This document shows positions 8,435-16,951 of a stretch of 64,000 nucleotides of DNA, one piece after another (positions within the stretch are counted from its first letter, which is position 1; the number at the start of each line of letters is the position of its first letter). A model generated the notes under the pieces. That model did not search any database. It was not told the DNA's origin and worked only from the letters and a program-made list of their open reading frames with translations. The stretch spans positions 558,001 to 622,000 of the forward strand of contig NZ_AP025171.1 of NCBI RefSeq assembly GCF_003402535.2. The letters are read 5' to 3'. This stretch comes from Cupriavidus sp. P-10. GTDB lineage: Bacteria; Pseudomonadota; Gammaproteobacteria; Burkholderiales; Burkholderiaceae. The translations under genes and the position numbers were made by a program.

Positions 8435-10783
8435 CTATTGCGGTGCCGGCTCTGCTTTCTCGCCGCCCGCCAACTGCACGCCCTTGCCATCCACCTGGAT
8501 CGTCAGGCTGGGCGATGCCATGCGGATGCCGTGGGCGTCGAAGTTGCGCTTCAGGCGTGCATTGAACGCGCGCGTGATTTCCGCCTGCGTCAGCGGCCGG
8601 GTCTTGAACTGTGCCATCACCACTGGCCCGCTCGGGTCGAAGCGGTCCAGGCCAAGAATGTCCAGCCCCGACATCAGGTTGCGCGAGTAGCGGTAGTCGC
8701 GCGCGATTTCCGTGCCGGTGGCGCGGATCAGCTCGAGCGCGCGGTCGAGGTCGCTTTGATAACTGATGCCGATGCTGAACACGGCATAGCCATAGCCGCG
8801 CGACAGGTTCTTGACTGCCTTGATCTGGCTGTAGGGCAATGTGTGCAGTGCGCCGCGGCCGTCGCGCAGCTTGACCGTACGGATGGTCATGCCTTCGACC
8901 ACGCCGGCATGGTCGGGCAACTCGATCGAGTCGCCGATGGCAATCGAATCCTCGACCACGATGAACAGCCCCGTGATCAGGTCCTGCACCAGGCTCTGCG
9001 CCCCGAAGCCGATCGCCAGCCCGACCACCCCCGCGCCTGCCAGCAGCGGTGTCACGTTGACGCCCAGGTTGGCCAGCACGGCGATTACCCCGATCACCAG
9101 CAGGGCGATGAACGAGGCATTGCGCACCAGCGGCAGAATGGTCTTGGCGCGCAGGCTGGGCTGCGCGCCGCGTCCGTGCGCGGGCGACAGCGTCTGCGTG
9201 ATGGCGGTGTCGATCAGCAGCCAGACCAGCCAGGCCAGCAGCACGGTGCTGGTCACGCTGAACACGGTCTCGGTGATATGGCGGCCCGCTGCGGAAGATT
9301 CCGCCAGCCGCATCAGCGACGTGCCCCAGACACGCATCACCATGGCGACGAACACCGCCCAGATCAGCACCCGCAGCAGCGCCATGGCGAAGCGGCCGAA
9401 GCGCTGCACATAGGCCGAGCGCCGGCGGTCGCGGAAGCGTGGCGGCTGTGCCGTTGCCTTGGGCGAGCGCCCGGCGACCATCGTCAGCAGCAGCGCCGCC
9501 ACGAACAGTGCCACCGAGGCCACGGTGCGGCGCAGGAGCACATCGGCGTGCCCCGCGGCCAGCAGCGTGCCGATCACAGACGCGACCACCACCGCGAGCA
9601 CCGGAAGGTGCCAGGCCTGGCCGATCAGCCGCAGCAGGTCGGTCAGTCCCGGGTGCGCCTGGCGGAAGGCCAGTGGCCGCTGGCTGATCAGCTGGCCGAT
9701 CTGGCGCCTGAAAACGAGCGCGAACACGCCGATGCCCAGTGCCGCGGCGATATTGGCCGTGGTCGACACCAGCGCGGCGAGGTTGGTGCCGATCACCGCG
9801 ACGACGCGGCTGTCGGTGGCGCTGTCGCCCAGCGCCGCCAGTGCGCCGGTGCAGAACAGCAGCCACGGCGAGCGCGCCAGCAGCTGCCGTACCGCAACCT
9901 GGCGGTGCGCGGTGCGGAACAGGACGAAGATGACCTGGCACATCGCGGCGGCGATCGCGCCGGCCACGATGGCGTATGCGACCAGCACCGCGGCCACGGC
10001 GGCTGGCGACTGCGCGAAGGTGCGCGTCGCCATCAGCAGCGTGATGCCGAAGGCGATCACCCAGGGCCCGATATGGCGCAGCATGAAGACCCCGACATCC
10101 ACCCACGACGGCACCTCGGGCAGCCTGGCGCGCTCGGTACGCGGGCGCGGCGGTGCGCGCCGGCGCCGGATGCGGTGGCCGATCTCCCACAGGCCCCAGC
10201 CAGTCGCGGCCCATACTGCCAGCACCAGCGCGAATTCGCGCAGCGAGTCCAGCGCCGAGCGGGTGCCGCGATGGGTCAGCGCGGCGCGCCATTCGTCGCC
10301 GGCGAAGCGCGAGCGCCAGCCCCAGTATTGCCATGGCCCGCGGTCCTTGCGCAGGTGCGTGTCGACTTCGTCGAGCACCTCGGCCACGGCGCCGATCAGC
10401 CCCGGTGCCGAAGCCCCGGCCGCGGCGGCGGACGCCGGCGCCGGCACTGCGCCGGAAGCGTCCAGGCCGCGCCGCATGGCTTGCAGCTGACCGACCAGCG
10501 CACGCCGTTCGCGGTCGTCCTGCAGGGTGGCGATCACCTGGTCGAGCGACTGCGCCAGCGGCACGCTGGCCGGAGCCGCCGGCGCACTCGCGGGCGCGGG
10601 TTTGGCAGGTGTCAGCAGCGTGGCAAGCGGGCCTGCGGCCGTGGCAGGCGCCGGTAGCGCACACCACAGCAGTGCGAGCGCCAGCAGCAGGACATGCGCG
10701 GCCAGGCTGGCACATGGTGCGAGCGGCGCGAGCCGGCGTGGCCACATCGATCGGGAGGGGGCGTTGCGATCGGGTTTGCACAT
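8435..10783 (-). CDS. Large MscS-family mechanosensitive ion channel
   Basis: A protein of 782 residues from ATG 10783 (MCKPDRNAPSRSMWPRRLAP); a later ATG at 10747 also precedes the signal sequence, and no clear ribosome site decides between them. An N-terminal signal peptide (HVLLLALALLWCALPAPATA) is followed by a periplasmic Ala/Pro-rich region, many hydrophobic helices, and the MscS core near residues 540-750. That core has the pore-lining helix NLGVNVTPLLAGAGVVGLAI, GFGAQSLVQDLITGLFIVVE, DSIAIGDSIELPDHAGVVEG and LPYSQIKAVKNLSRG. The size and extra helices match the YbiO/YbdG-like large MscS homologues of the inner membrane, which release solutes on hypo-osmotic shock. It stands alone, divergent from the SDR gene at 11103. 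Confidence 0.92.
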   Translation of the reverse strand: MCKPDRNAPSRSMWPRRLAPLAPCASLAAHVLLLALALLWCALPAPATAAGPLATLLTPAKPAPASAPAAPASVPLAQSLDQVIATLQDDRERRALVGQLQAMRRGLDASGAVPAPASAAAAGASAPGLIGAVAEVLDEVDTHLRKDRGPWQYWGWRSRFAGDEWRAALTHRGTRSALDSLREFALVLAVWAATGWGLWEIGHRIRRRRAPPRPRTERARLPEVPSWVDVGVFMLRHIGPWVIAFGITLLMATRTFAQSPAAVAAVLVAYAIVAGAIAAAMCQVIFVLFRTAHRQVAVRQLLARSPWLLFCTGALAALGDSATDSRVVAVIGTNLAALVSTTANIAAALGIGVFALVFRRQIGQLISQRPLAFRQAHPGLTDLLRLIGQAWHLPVLAVVVASVIGTLLAAGHADVLLRRTVASVALFVAALLLTMVAGRSPKATAQPPRFRDRRRSAYVQRFGRFAMALLRVLIWAVFVAMVMRVWGTSLMRLAESSAAGRHITETVFSVTSTVLLAWLVWLLIDTAITQTLSPAHGRGAQPSLRAKTILPLVRNASFIALLVIGVIAVLANLGVNVTPLLAGAGVVGLAIGFGAQSLVQDLITGLFIVVEDSIAIGDSIELPDHAGVVEGMTIRTVKLRDGRGALHTLPYSQIKAVKNLSRGYGYAVFSIGISYQSDLDRALELIRATGTEIARDYRYSRNLMSGLDILGLDRFDPSGPVVMAQFKTRPLTQAEITRAFNARLKRNFDAHGIRMASPSLTIQVDGKGVQLAGGEKAEPAPQ

Positions 10784-11102
10784 GGCTGGATGTCCGTGCG
10801 GGGTCCGGCGTGACGCTGCCGGCCCGGCGTGGGAATGACCGTCGATCGCGCCACTGTAGCGCATCGGCGGTGCCGGGTGACCACCGCGGCATCCGGACTG
10901 CCGGGTCGTCTGCCGGACCACTGTCCGGCCATTCGTCGCTTCGGACGATGCGTCGCTTGCGCCGATCCACGAATCTCGAACCCACTCCGGCGTGGGCATT
11001 CCCGCACCCGCCGGCCCACTTCACAGTCTCACGGATCGCGGGCGCGCGCACCGGAACCGGTGGCCTGTCCGGCCCGACAACAACACACAAAGGAAAGACG
11101 GC
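10784..11102. other. Divergent promoter region, MscS channel / SDR-ligase operon
   Basis: About 319 bases with no gene. It must hold the minus-strand promoter of the MscS gene and the plus-strand promoter of the SDR and acyl-CoA ligase genes. The only clear element is the TCGTC-N6-GACGA palindrome at 10933-10948. The ribosome site AAAGGAAAG of the SDR gene lies at the right end. Confidence 0.55.
10933..10948. promoter_or_regulatory. TCGTC-N6-GACGA operator-like palindrome (copy 1)
   Basis: TCGTCGCTTCGGACGA, 155 bases upstream of the SDR start at 11103. The same 16-base pattern occurs at 52702, 52782, 59184 and 60772, always in intergenic DNA next to acyl-CoA metabolism genes. This points to one shared regulator. 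Confidence 0.6.
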
Positions 11103-11885
11103 ATGGAACTCAATGCATCGGTATCGGCAGTGGTGACGGGCGGCGCTTCGGGCCTGGGCGCGGCAACGGCGCGTGCGCTGGCGGCGCACGGCGTGCGCGT
11201 GGCGCTGTTCGACCTGAACGCGGAGAAGGGCGAAGCGCTGGCGCGCGAACTGGGCGGTGTGTTCTGCCAGGTCAACGTGACTTCCGAGGCCGAGGTCGAG
11301 GCCGGCTTCGCCAAGGCGCGTGCCGCCATCGGCCAGGAACGCATCCTGGTCAACTGCGCCGGCACCGGCAATGCCATCAAGACCGCATCGCGTTCCAAGG
11401 AAGCGCCGGACCAGATCAAGCAATTCCCGTCCGATGCCTTCGAGCGCATCATCCAGATCAACCTGATCGGCACCTTCCGCTGCATCGCGCGTTCGGCCGC
11501 CGGCATGCTGACGCTGGACACCGCGGGCGGCGAGCGCGGCGTGATCATCAACACCGCCTCGGTGGCGGCGCAGGACGGCCAGATGGGGCAGGCCGCGTAC
11601 TCGGCGTCCAAGGCCGGCGTGGTCGGCATGACGCTGCCGATCGCGCGCGACCTCGCGGGCGAAGGCATCCGCGTCAATACCATCCTGCCGGGCATCTTCA
11701 ATACGCCGCTGCTGCAGGGCGCGGCCGAGAACGTCAAGGCCGCGCTGGCCGCATCTGTGCCGTTTCCCAAGCGCCTGGGCCAGCCGGAAGAATTTGCCTC
11801 GCTGGCGGTCGAGATGTGCCGCAACGGCTATTTCAACGGCGAATCGGTGCGGCTGGACGGCGCCATCCGGATGGCGCCGCGCTGA
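11103..11885 (+). CDS. SDR-family 3-hydroxyacyl-CoA dehydrogenase-like oxidoreductase
   Basis: A protein of 260 residues from ATG 11103 with an AAAGGAAAG ribosome site. It is a classical short-chain dehydrogenase: the NAD motif TGGASGLG at residues 12-19, D-L-N after the second strand favouring NAD, catalytic YSASK in AAYSASKAGVVGM, and INTASV supplying the Ser. The overall pattern (SVSAVVTGGASGLGAATARA at the start, VNTILPGIFNTPLL near the end) resembles type II 3-hydroxyacyl-CoA dehydrogenases (HSD10 group). It is followed 37 bp later by an acyl-CoA ligase gene, which supports a role in acyl-CoA oxidation. The exact substrate is not known. Confidence 0.87.
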   Translation: MELNASVSAVVTGGASGLGAATARALAAHGVRVALFDLNAEKGEALARELGGVFCQVNVTSEAEVEAGFAKARAAIGQERILVNCAGTGNAIKTASRSKEAPDQIKQFPSDAFERIIQINLIGTFRCIARSAAGMLTLDTAGGERGVIINTASVAAQDGQMGQAAYSASKAGVVGMTLPIARDLAGEGIRVNTILPGIFNTPLLQGAAENVKAALAASVPFPKRLGQPEEFASLAVEMCRNGYFNGESVRLDGAIRMAPR

Positions 11886-11922
11886 GCGACGCGGACTGGG
11901 TCAAATCAATACGGAGACGCGG

Positions 11923-13506
11923 ATGGATTTCAGCTACCTGAGCACGCTGCCTGACGCCGTGCGCCATTTCGCCAGGCTGCGGCCCGACGCGGTGGCGTAT
12001 GCGTTCGAGGGCCGCCAGACCACCTACGCCGACTTCGAGCGCAATACCGACCGGGTCGCGCAGGCGCTGCTGGCCGAGGGCGTCCGCGCCGGCGACCGCA
12101 TTGGCTATATCGGCAAGAACAGCGACCGCTACTTCGAACTGCTGCTTGGCGCGGCCAAGGCCGGTGTCGTCACCACGCCGGCCAGCTGGCGCCTGGCGCC
12201 GCCAGAGGTCGAATTCATCGTGGGCCATTGCGATGCGGTGGTGCTGTTCGTCGGGCCGGAATCGGCGGCAATGGTGAAGTCGCTGCGGCCGGCGCTGCCG
12301 ATGGTGCGCAAGGTGGTGCTGATGGAACCGTGCGCCGACGGCGGCGATGCCGCTTGCTACACCGACTGGCGCGACGCACAGCCGGCGACGCCGCCGGCAC
12401 ACCGTCCGGCGCCGCATGACGTGGTGTTGCAGCTATACACCTCCGGCACCACCGGGCGGCCCAAGGGCGCGATGCTGACACACCGCAACCTGACCATTGG
12501 CACCGAGGTCAGCGAACGCGAAGGCATTCCCTGGTCGCACTGGACGTCCGACGATATCTCGCTGGTGGCGATGCCTGTGGCGCATATCGGGGGCTCGGGC
12601 TGGGGCTTGCGCAATCTGCTCTCGGGCGCCAAGGGTGTGGTCGCACGCGAATTCGACCCGCGCGCTGTGCTGGATTTCATCGAGCACGAACGCGTCAGCA
12701 AGCTGTTCATGGTGCCGGCGGCGATGCAGATCGTGTTGCGCGATCCGCGCGCGCGCCAGGTGGATTACTCGCGCCTGAAGTACCTGCTGTATGGCGCCGC
12801 GCCGATTCCGGCGGCGCTGCTGCGCGAAGGCATCGAGGTGTTCGGCTGCGGCTTCGTGCAGCAGTACGGCATGACCGAGACCACCGGCACCATCGTCGCG
12901 CTGCCGCCCGAGGACCACACCACGGAAGAGGTGCCGCGCATGCGCGCTGCGGGCAAGCCGCTGCCGGGCGTGGAGATCAAGGTGGTGGACTATGAAGGGC
13001 GCGCGCTGGGTCCGGACGAAGTCGGCGAGCTCGTGGTGCGCTCGCAGCACAATATGGCCGGCTACTGGAAACAGCCCGAAGAAACCGCGCGCACCATCGA
13101 TGCCGACGGCTGGCTGCGCACCGGCGACGCGGGCTATATGGATGCGGAGGGCTACCTGTACATCCATGACCGCGTCAAGGACATGATCATCAGCGGCGGC
13201 GAGAACGTCTATCCGGCCGAGGTCGAAAGCGCCATCTACGGCCACCCGCAGGTGGCCGACGTCGCGGTGATCGGCGTGCCGGACGAGAAGTGGGGCGAGG
13301 CCGTCAAGGCCATCGTCGTGCTCAAGCCAGGGCAGTCGCCGGACCGCGACGGCATCATTGCGTGGACGCGCCAGCGGCTGGCTGGCTTCAAGGTGCCGAA
13401 GAGCATCGAGTTTGTCGACGTGCTGCCGCGCAATCCGTCCGGCAAGCTGCTGCGGCGCAAGCTGCGCGAGCCGTTCTGGGAGGGGATGAACCGGCAGGTG
13501 AACTAG
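11923..13506 (+). CDS. Acyl-CoA synthetase (AMP-forming ligase)
   Basis: A protein of 527 residues from ATG 11923, preceded by GGAGACGCGG. It contains all the adenylate-forming motifs: the phosphate loop LYTSGTTGRPKGAMLTHRN, QQYGMTETTG near residue 320, the acceptor motif GWLRTGDAGYMDAEGYLYIH, DRVKDMIISGGENVYPAEVE, and the C-terminal lysine in PRNPSGKLLRRKLRE. It activates a carboxylic acid to its CoA thioester in the cytoplasm. It is translated with the upstream SDR gene (37 bp gap), and a perfect hairpin follows its stop. Length and motifs fit a FadD-like medium or long-chain or aryl-aliphatic ligase; the substrate is not predictable. Confidence 0.92.
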   Translation: MDFSYLSTLPDAVRHFARLRPDAVAYAFEGRQTTYADFERNTDRVAQALLAEGVRAGDRIGYIGKNSDRYFELLLGAAKAGVVTTPASWRLAPPEVEFIVGHCDAVVLFVGPESAAMVKSLRPALPMVRKVVLMEPCADGGDAACYTDWRDAQPATPPAHRPAPHDVVLQLYTSGTTGRPKGAMLTHRNLTIGTEVSEREGIPWSHWTSDDISLVAMPVAHIGGSGWGLRNLLSGAKGVVAREFDPRAVLDFIEHERVSKLFMVPAAMQIVLRDPRARQVDYSRLKYLLYGAAPIPAALLREGIEVFGCGFVQQYGMTETTGTIVALPPEDHTTEEVPRMRAAGKPLPGVEIKVVDYEGRALGPDEVGELVVRSQHNMAGYWKQPEETARTIDADGWLRTGDAGYMDAEGYLYIHDRVKDMIISGGENVYPAEVESAIYGHPQVADVAVIGVPDEKWGEAVKAIVVLKPGQSPDRDGIIAWTRQRLAGFKVPKSIEFVDVLPRNPSGKLLRRKLREPFWEGMNRQVN

Positions 13507-13510
13507 CCTG

Positions 13511-13540
13511 GCACCCTGTCCCGCTTGCGGGACAGGGTGC
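13511..13540. terminator. Perfect hairpin between convergent genes
   Basis: Arms GCACCCTGTCCCGC (13511-13524) and GCGGGACAGGGTGC (13527-13540) are exactly complementary with a 2-base centre. The hairpin lies 5 bases after the acyl-CoA ligase stop and 3 bases before the end of the convergent DUF421 gene, so it can serve both strands. There is no clean T tract, so it may be a transcript-end stabiliser rather than a classical terminator. Confidence 0.65.
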
Positions 13541-13542
13541 AA

Positions 13543-14034
13543 CTACTTCTTCTTGATCACGCTGACCTTGCCATCGGCTTCCAGGTACAGCGCCTTGATC
13601 TCCTCGATCTTCTCGACGCCCTCTTCACGGTATTTGGCTTCCAGTTCGTCGTCGGTGATGGATTCACGCCGCATGTTCTCGCGCAGCTTGGTGCCGTCGC
13701 GCACGAGCAGGATCTTCCTCGCTTCGGCAAAGCGCTGGAATGTGGGGAAATGGTAGGCAAGCAGGTCGATCAGGCGGTTCCACGCGATCAACGTGGCAAC
13801 CAGCAGCATGGCGTCGGCAACGCCTTCACCCTTGCCGGCCATGCCGTTCTGCGCAGCATCCGCAACGATCACGACCACCAGCAGGTCGGCAATGCCCAGC
13901 GAGCCGATGTCGCGCCGCACCACGAAGCGGAACATCAGGAACAGCGCCCAGTACATCACCGTGCCGCGAACGACGATCTCGAGCGGCGAGATGGTGAAGA
14001 AGAGGGCTTCGCGCCAGTCGAACGAGAGGTCCAT
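13543..14034 (-). CDS. DUF421 (YetF-like) membrane protein
   Basis: A protein of 163 residues from ATG 14034 (MDLSFDWREALFFTISPLEI); the frame extends upstream to 14148 but that part has no family character. Three hydrophobic helices (about residues 15-40, 45-65 and 75-95) are followed by the DUF421 cytoplasmic domain with VRDGTKLRENMRRESITDDE. The C-terminus is Lys-rich (SVIKKK). The fold belongs to the YcaP/YetF inner-membrane family of unknown function. It lies 156 bp downstream of the Bug receptor gene, on the same strand, and probably has its own promoter. Confidence 0.88.
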   Translation of the reverse strand: MDLSFDWREALFFTISPLEIVVRGTVMYWALFLMFRFVVRRDIGSLGIADLLVVVIVADAAQNGMAGKGEGVADAMLLVATLIAWNRLIDLLAYHFPTFQRFAEARKILLVRDGTKLRENMRRESITDDELEAKYREEGVEKIEEIKALYLEADGKVSVIKKK

Positions 14035-14190
14035 GCCTGCAAGCGCAGCAACTTCCGGGCCACTTTGCGGGGATGGCGCTGGTGCACGCCACGCCGCCGT
14101 GCTGACGGTAATTCTTGCAGCGGCTGCGTACGGATTGCCGTGGCGCACCCGGCGGGCTCCTGCTTTCGCAGGAAGCCGCTGGTGCGAAGG

Positions 14191-15183
14191 TCAGTCGGCC
14201 TGGATGCCGAACTCCTTCACGATCTTCGTATAGCGCGTGGTATCCGCGGCGATCAGCTTCGACAGCGTGGCCGGCTCGCCGCCCGCCGGCGTCACCGCGA
14301 TAGTGGCCATGCGGGCGACCACGTCGGGCATCTTCAGGATCTCGTTGATATGTGAGTTGAGCGTGCGCACCATGTCGGCGGGCATGTTCTTCGGACCCAG
14401 CAGCGCCTGCCAGGCACCGATCTCGACATCCTTGTAGCCCAGTTCCGCCAGCGTCGGCACATTGGGCGCGAACGGCGAGCGCTTCTGGTCTGCCACGGCC
14501 AGCGGCACCAGGCTGCCATTGCCCACGTACTGCGCCACCGCGCCGTAGGTGACGTAGGTGACCGGGACCTGGCCGCCGATCACGTCGACGATGGCGGGCG
14601 CCAGGCCGCGGTACGGCACCTGGCTGATCTTGATGCCGGCGGACTTGTTGAACAGTTCGCCCATGATGTGCATCGGCGAGCCGTTACCCGGCGTGGCATA
14701 GGTTTCCACCTTGCCCGACTTGGCGCGCGCCACCAGGTCGCTGACCTTGGTGATGCCGGTGCCCTTGTTGACCACCACGAACAGCGACTGCGTGCCGATC
14801 TGCGCGATCGGCGTGAAGTCATGCTGCACGTCGTAGGTGGCGCCGGTGCCGGCCTTGAGCACCAGCGGTGCGATGGCGACGGTGTTGGGCGCCAGCAGCA
14901 GCGTGTAGCCGTCCGGGTTGGCGCGGGCTACGTAGGCGCTGCCGATGGTGCCGGCGGCGCCGGTGCGGTTTTCCACGACCACCGACTGTTTCAGGCGCGG
15001 TGCCAGCTTTTCCGCGAACAGGCGTGCCAGGACGTCGACATCGCCGCCGGCCGGATAGGCAACGACGATGGTGATGGGTTTGCTCGGGTACGCGCCCTGG
15101 GCCAGGGCGGTGCCGGTGCCGGTGCAGAGCACGGTGGCGGCGGCGGCCAGCGTGGCCAGGACTTTGCGGCGTGCAGACTTCAT
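14191..15183 (-). CDS. Bug/TctC-family tripartite tricarboxylate-type periplasmic binding protein
   Basis: A protein of 330 residues from ATG 15183, with GAGG ten bases upstream; the frame opens further to 15234. A Sec signal peptide (MKSARRKVLATLAAAATVLC) is followed by mature YPSKPITIVVAYPAGGDVDV, the Bug-family ligand loop, then PDGYTLLLAPNTVAIAP, GNGSPMHIMGELF and VPYRGLAPAIVDVIGGQVP. Bug proteins are Venus-flytrap receptors for carboxylates and amides in the periplasm. No TctA/TctB membrane genes are nearby. The gene lies 95 bp behind a porin gene on the same strand, so the pair may form an uptake unit; the hydrolase on the other side of the shared promoter region may use the ligand. Confidence 0.92.
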   Translation of the reverse strand: MKSARRKVLATLAAAATVLCTGTGTALAQGAYPSKPITIVVAYPAGGDVDVLARLFAEKLAPRLKQSVVVENRTGAAGTIGSAYVARANPDGYTLLLAPNTVAIAPLVLKAGTGATYDVQHDFTPIAQIGTQSLFVVVNKGTGITKVSDLVARAKSGKVETYATPGNGSPMHIMGELFNKSAGIKISQVPYRGLAPAIVDVIGGQVPVTYVTYGAVAQYVGNGSLVPLAVADQKRSPFAPNVPTLAELGYKDVEIGAWQALLGPKNMPADMVRTLNSHINEILKMPDVVARMATIAVTPAGGEPATLSKLIAADTTRYTKIVKEFGIQAD

Positions 15184-15278
15184 GATGTTCAGACCTCGGT
15201 AAAACTTGGCGCCCGGCGGGGGCCGGGGCCACATGGCTGGTGAAGCCCGGCGCGCGGCGCCGGGGCGTCGCTACCGAC

Positions 15279-16373
15279 TCAGAAAATGTGCTTGATGCCC
15301 AGCATCGAGCCCCACTGGTTCGCGCCCGGGCGGGGGTTGGAGCCAGGCGAGCCGCCGCTTACCGACATGGCGAGCTGGCCGTCGTTATTGATATAGCCGG
15401 CGGTGGCATAGACCGAGGTGCGCTTGCTGAAACTGTAGGTCGCGCGCAGCGCGTAGAGCATCGCCTCGTTGTCGCTGCCGTGGTAGTTCAGGAAGTAGAC
15501 CTGGCCGGCCAGGTTGACTGCCGGGGTGATGTCGTAAGACACGCCGGCGTAGTACAGGTCGCTGATCGGGGTGGGGCTGCCTTCGTTGTCGCGGCGGATC
15601 CAGCCGGCGCCAAGCTTGGTGTTCTTCAGCAACATGTAGCCGCCTATCGACAGGCGGTCGTCGGTCAGGTTGCTGTTGGTCAGGCCGCCGAAGGCGCCGG
15701 GACCGCCGCGCTGCGAATCGTAGGCCGCGATCACGCCCCAGGTCTTGCTGTCATAGCCGACCATGGCCGACCACTCGCGGCACGCCTTCTTGTCGGCCGG
15801 GTTCTCGCCGGCGCAGTTGGTGCCGGCCGGGCTGGGGCCGGCGTTGACCGCGTCGCGCCCGAAGCTGTAAGTGGCACCGACCACGAAGCCGTTGAAGTTG
15901 GCCTTGTACGCGACGGCATTGTCGGCGCGCGTGTTGGGCAGGTAGCTGTCAAGCGAGCCCGAGCCGTACACGTTCGGCCCGAGGATATCGCTGTCGAGAA
16001 TGGCCCAGAACAGCATCGTGTACTGGCGGCCGAACGACAGCTGGCCATACTGGTTGCTCAGCCCGACCAGCGCCTGGCGCCCGAACAGGCGGCCGCCCTG
16101 GTTGGCGTTGCCCGTGTCCGGCGAGAAGCCCGATTCCAGCACGAACAGGCCCTTCAGCCCGCCGCCCAGGTCTTCCGTGCCGCGGATGCCCCAGCGCGAC
16201 GGCACCGTGGCGGTGTTGTTGGGCATGCGCACCAGGCTGTCGCCGTTGGCGCCGACATTGCTCACGTACTCGACACCGGTATCGATGACGCCATACATCG
16301 TCACCGATGATTGGGCCGAGGCCAGCAGGGGGGAAGCGGCAAGCAGCGCCGCGGCGGTTCGTGCAAGTTTCAT
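15279..16373 (-). CDS. Gram-negative outer-membrane porin (Burkholderiales type)
   Basis: A protein of 364 residues with a signal peptide (MKLARTAAALLAASPLLASA) and the typical mature start QSSVTMYGVIDTGVEYVSNV. Porin signatures include SRWGIRGTEDLGGGLKGLFV, FGRQALVGLSNQYGQLSFGR and the C-terminal strand ending GSMLGIKHIF, whose final Phe is the BAM recognition residue. It is a 16-stranded trimeric general or anion porin. It is transcribed first in a porin-Bug pair, with an operator-like palindrome at 16540-16556, 167 bp upstream of its start. Confidence 0.95.
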   Translation of the reverse strand: MKLARTAAALLAASPLLASAQSSVTMYGVIDTGVEYVSNVGANGDSLVRMPNNTATVPSRWGIRGTEDLGGGLKGLFVLESGFSPDTGNANQGGRLFGRQALVGLSNQYGQLSFGRQYTMLFWAILDSDILGPNVYGSGSLDSYLPNTRADNAVAYKANFNGFVVGATYSFGRDAVNAGPSPAGTNCAGENPADKKACREWSAMVGYDSKTWGVIAAYDSQRGGPGAFGGLTNSNLTDDRLSIGGYMLLKNTKLGAGWIRRDNEGSPTPISDLYYAGVSYDITPAVNLAGQVYFLNYHGSDNEAMLYALRATYSFSKRTSVYATAGYINNDGQLAMSVSGGSPGSNPRPGANQWGSMLGIKHIF

Positions 16374-16943
16374 CTACCAGTTTCCTTCCGTTTTTCCGTC
16401 TTGTAATCGTCTTTGTGGTCCGGACTGCTGCGATGGCGGCCGGGTGTCAGGGCAGGCTTGTTGTTGGCAGGGTGTTCTCCTCTTGTGGATCCTTGTGGGC
16501 TGGGATGCCTAGCAAAAATGCTGCGACAGCCGCTTTTATGTTTTATATATGGAACATCAAACAACATAAGAAACGTTGAGCAAAATATAGCCGCGAGTTT
16601 CCTAAAGCTGTGAGGAGGGTTATCCCTAGTGCGGCACGGCGACGACGCGCCGGACAGCCGCCGGCTGCACCCGCGCAGGGCCGGGCGTGCGCACGGGCGG
16701 TGCATCGGCACTACGTGGCGCGCGCCACCGGCAGTCCGGTCGCCCAGGCGTCGTGCCGCACCGGCAAAGGCGCTGCGCCCGATGCCATAAGCAAGAGCCT
16801 GGCGCGCCGTGCAAACCGGTGCGTGCACCAGCCCGGCGCGTTGACGTTTTCGTGTCGGACAGGCCTATCGTTTACCCTGATCCCGTTTCCTGAAGCGCAC
16901 GCCTATGCTTTAAAAGTTTTATTCGCAAACCTAAGTTTTATAT
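16374..16943. other. Divergent intergenic region, porin / alpha-beta hydrolase
   Basis: A 570-base region with no supported gene; several open frames cross it but none resembles a protein. The ends are AT-rich, and each holds one copy of the 17-base sequence GTTTTATATATGGAACA (16540-16556 and 16935-16951). The GC-rich middle (about 16620-16840) has no feature I can interpret. A TTGACG at 16841-16846 could be a -35 element for the hydrolase, but no good -10 lies at the right distance. Confidence 0.55.
16540..16556. promoter_or_regulatory. IclR-type operator candidate upstream of porin
   Basis: GTTTTATATATGGAACA lies within an imperfect 20-bp palindrome, ATGTTTTATATATGGAACAT (16 of 20 positions symmetric). 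It is 167 bases upstream of the porin start. The same 17 bases recur at 16935, and related palindromes lie at 17972 and 34218. Confidence 0.6.
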
Positions 16944-16951
16944 ATGGAACA
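16935..16951. promoter_or_regulatory. IclR-type operator candidate over the hydrolase start codon
   Basis: An exact copy of the 17-mer at 16540. It includes the hydrolase ATG at 16944-16946, so a protein bound here would block transcription start or early elongation. Confidence 0.55.

Noticed and set aside
8298..11423. A 1041-residue open frame on the minus strand
   Set aside because: It is a different frame over the MscS channel gene; its Arg/Ala-rich translation has no domain, and the true frame has a signal peptide and a clear MscS core.
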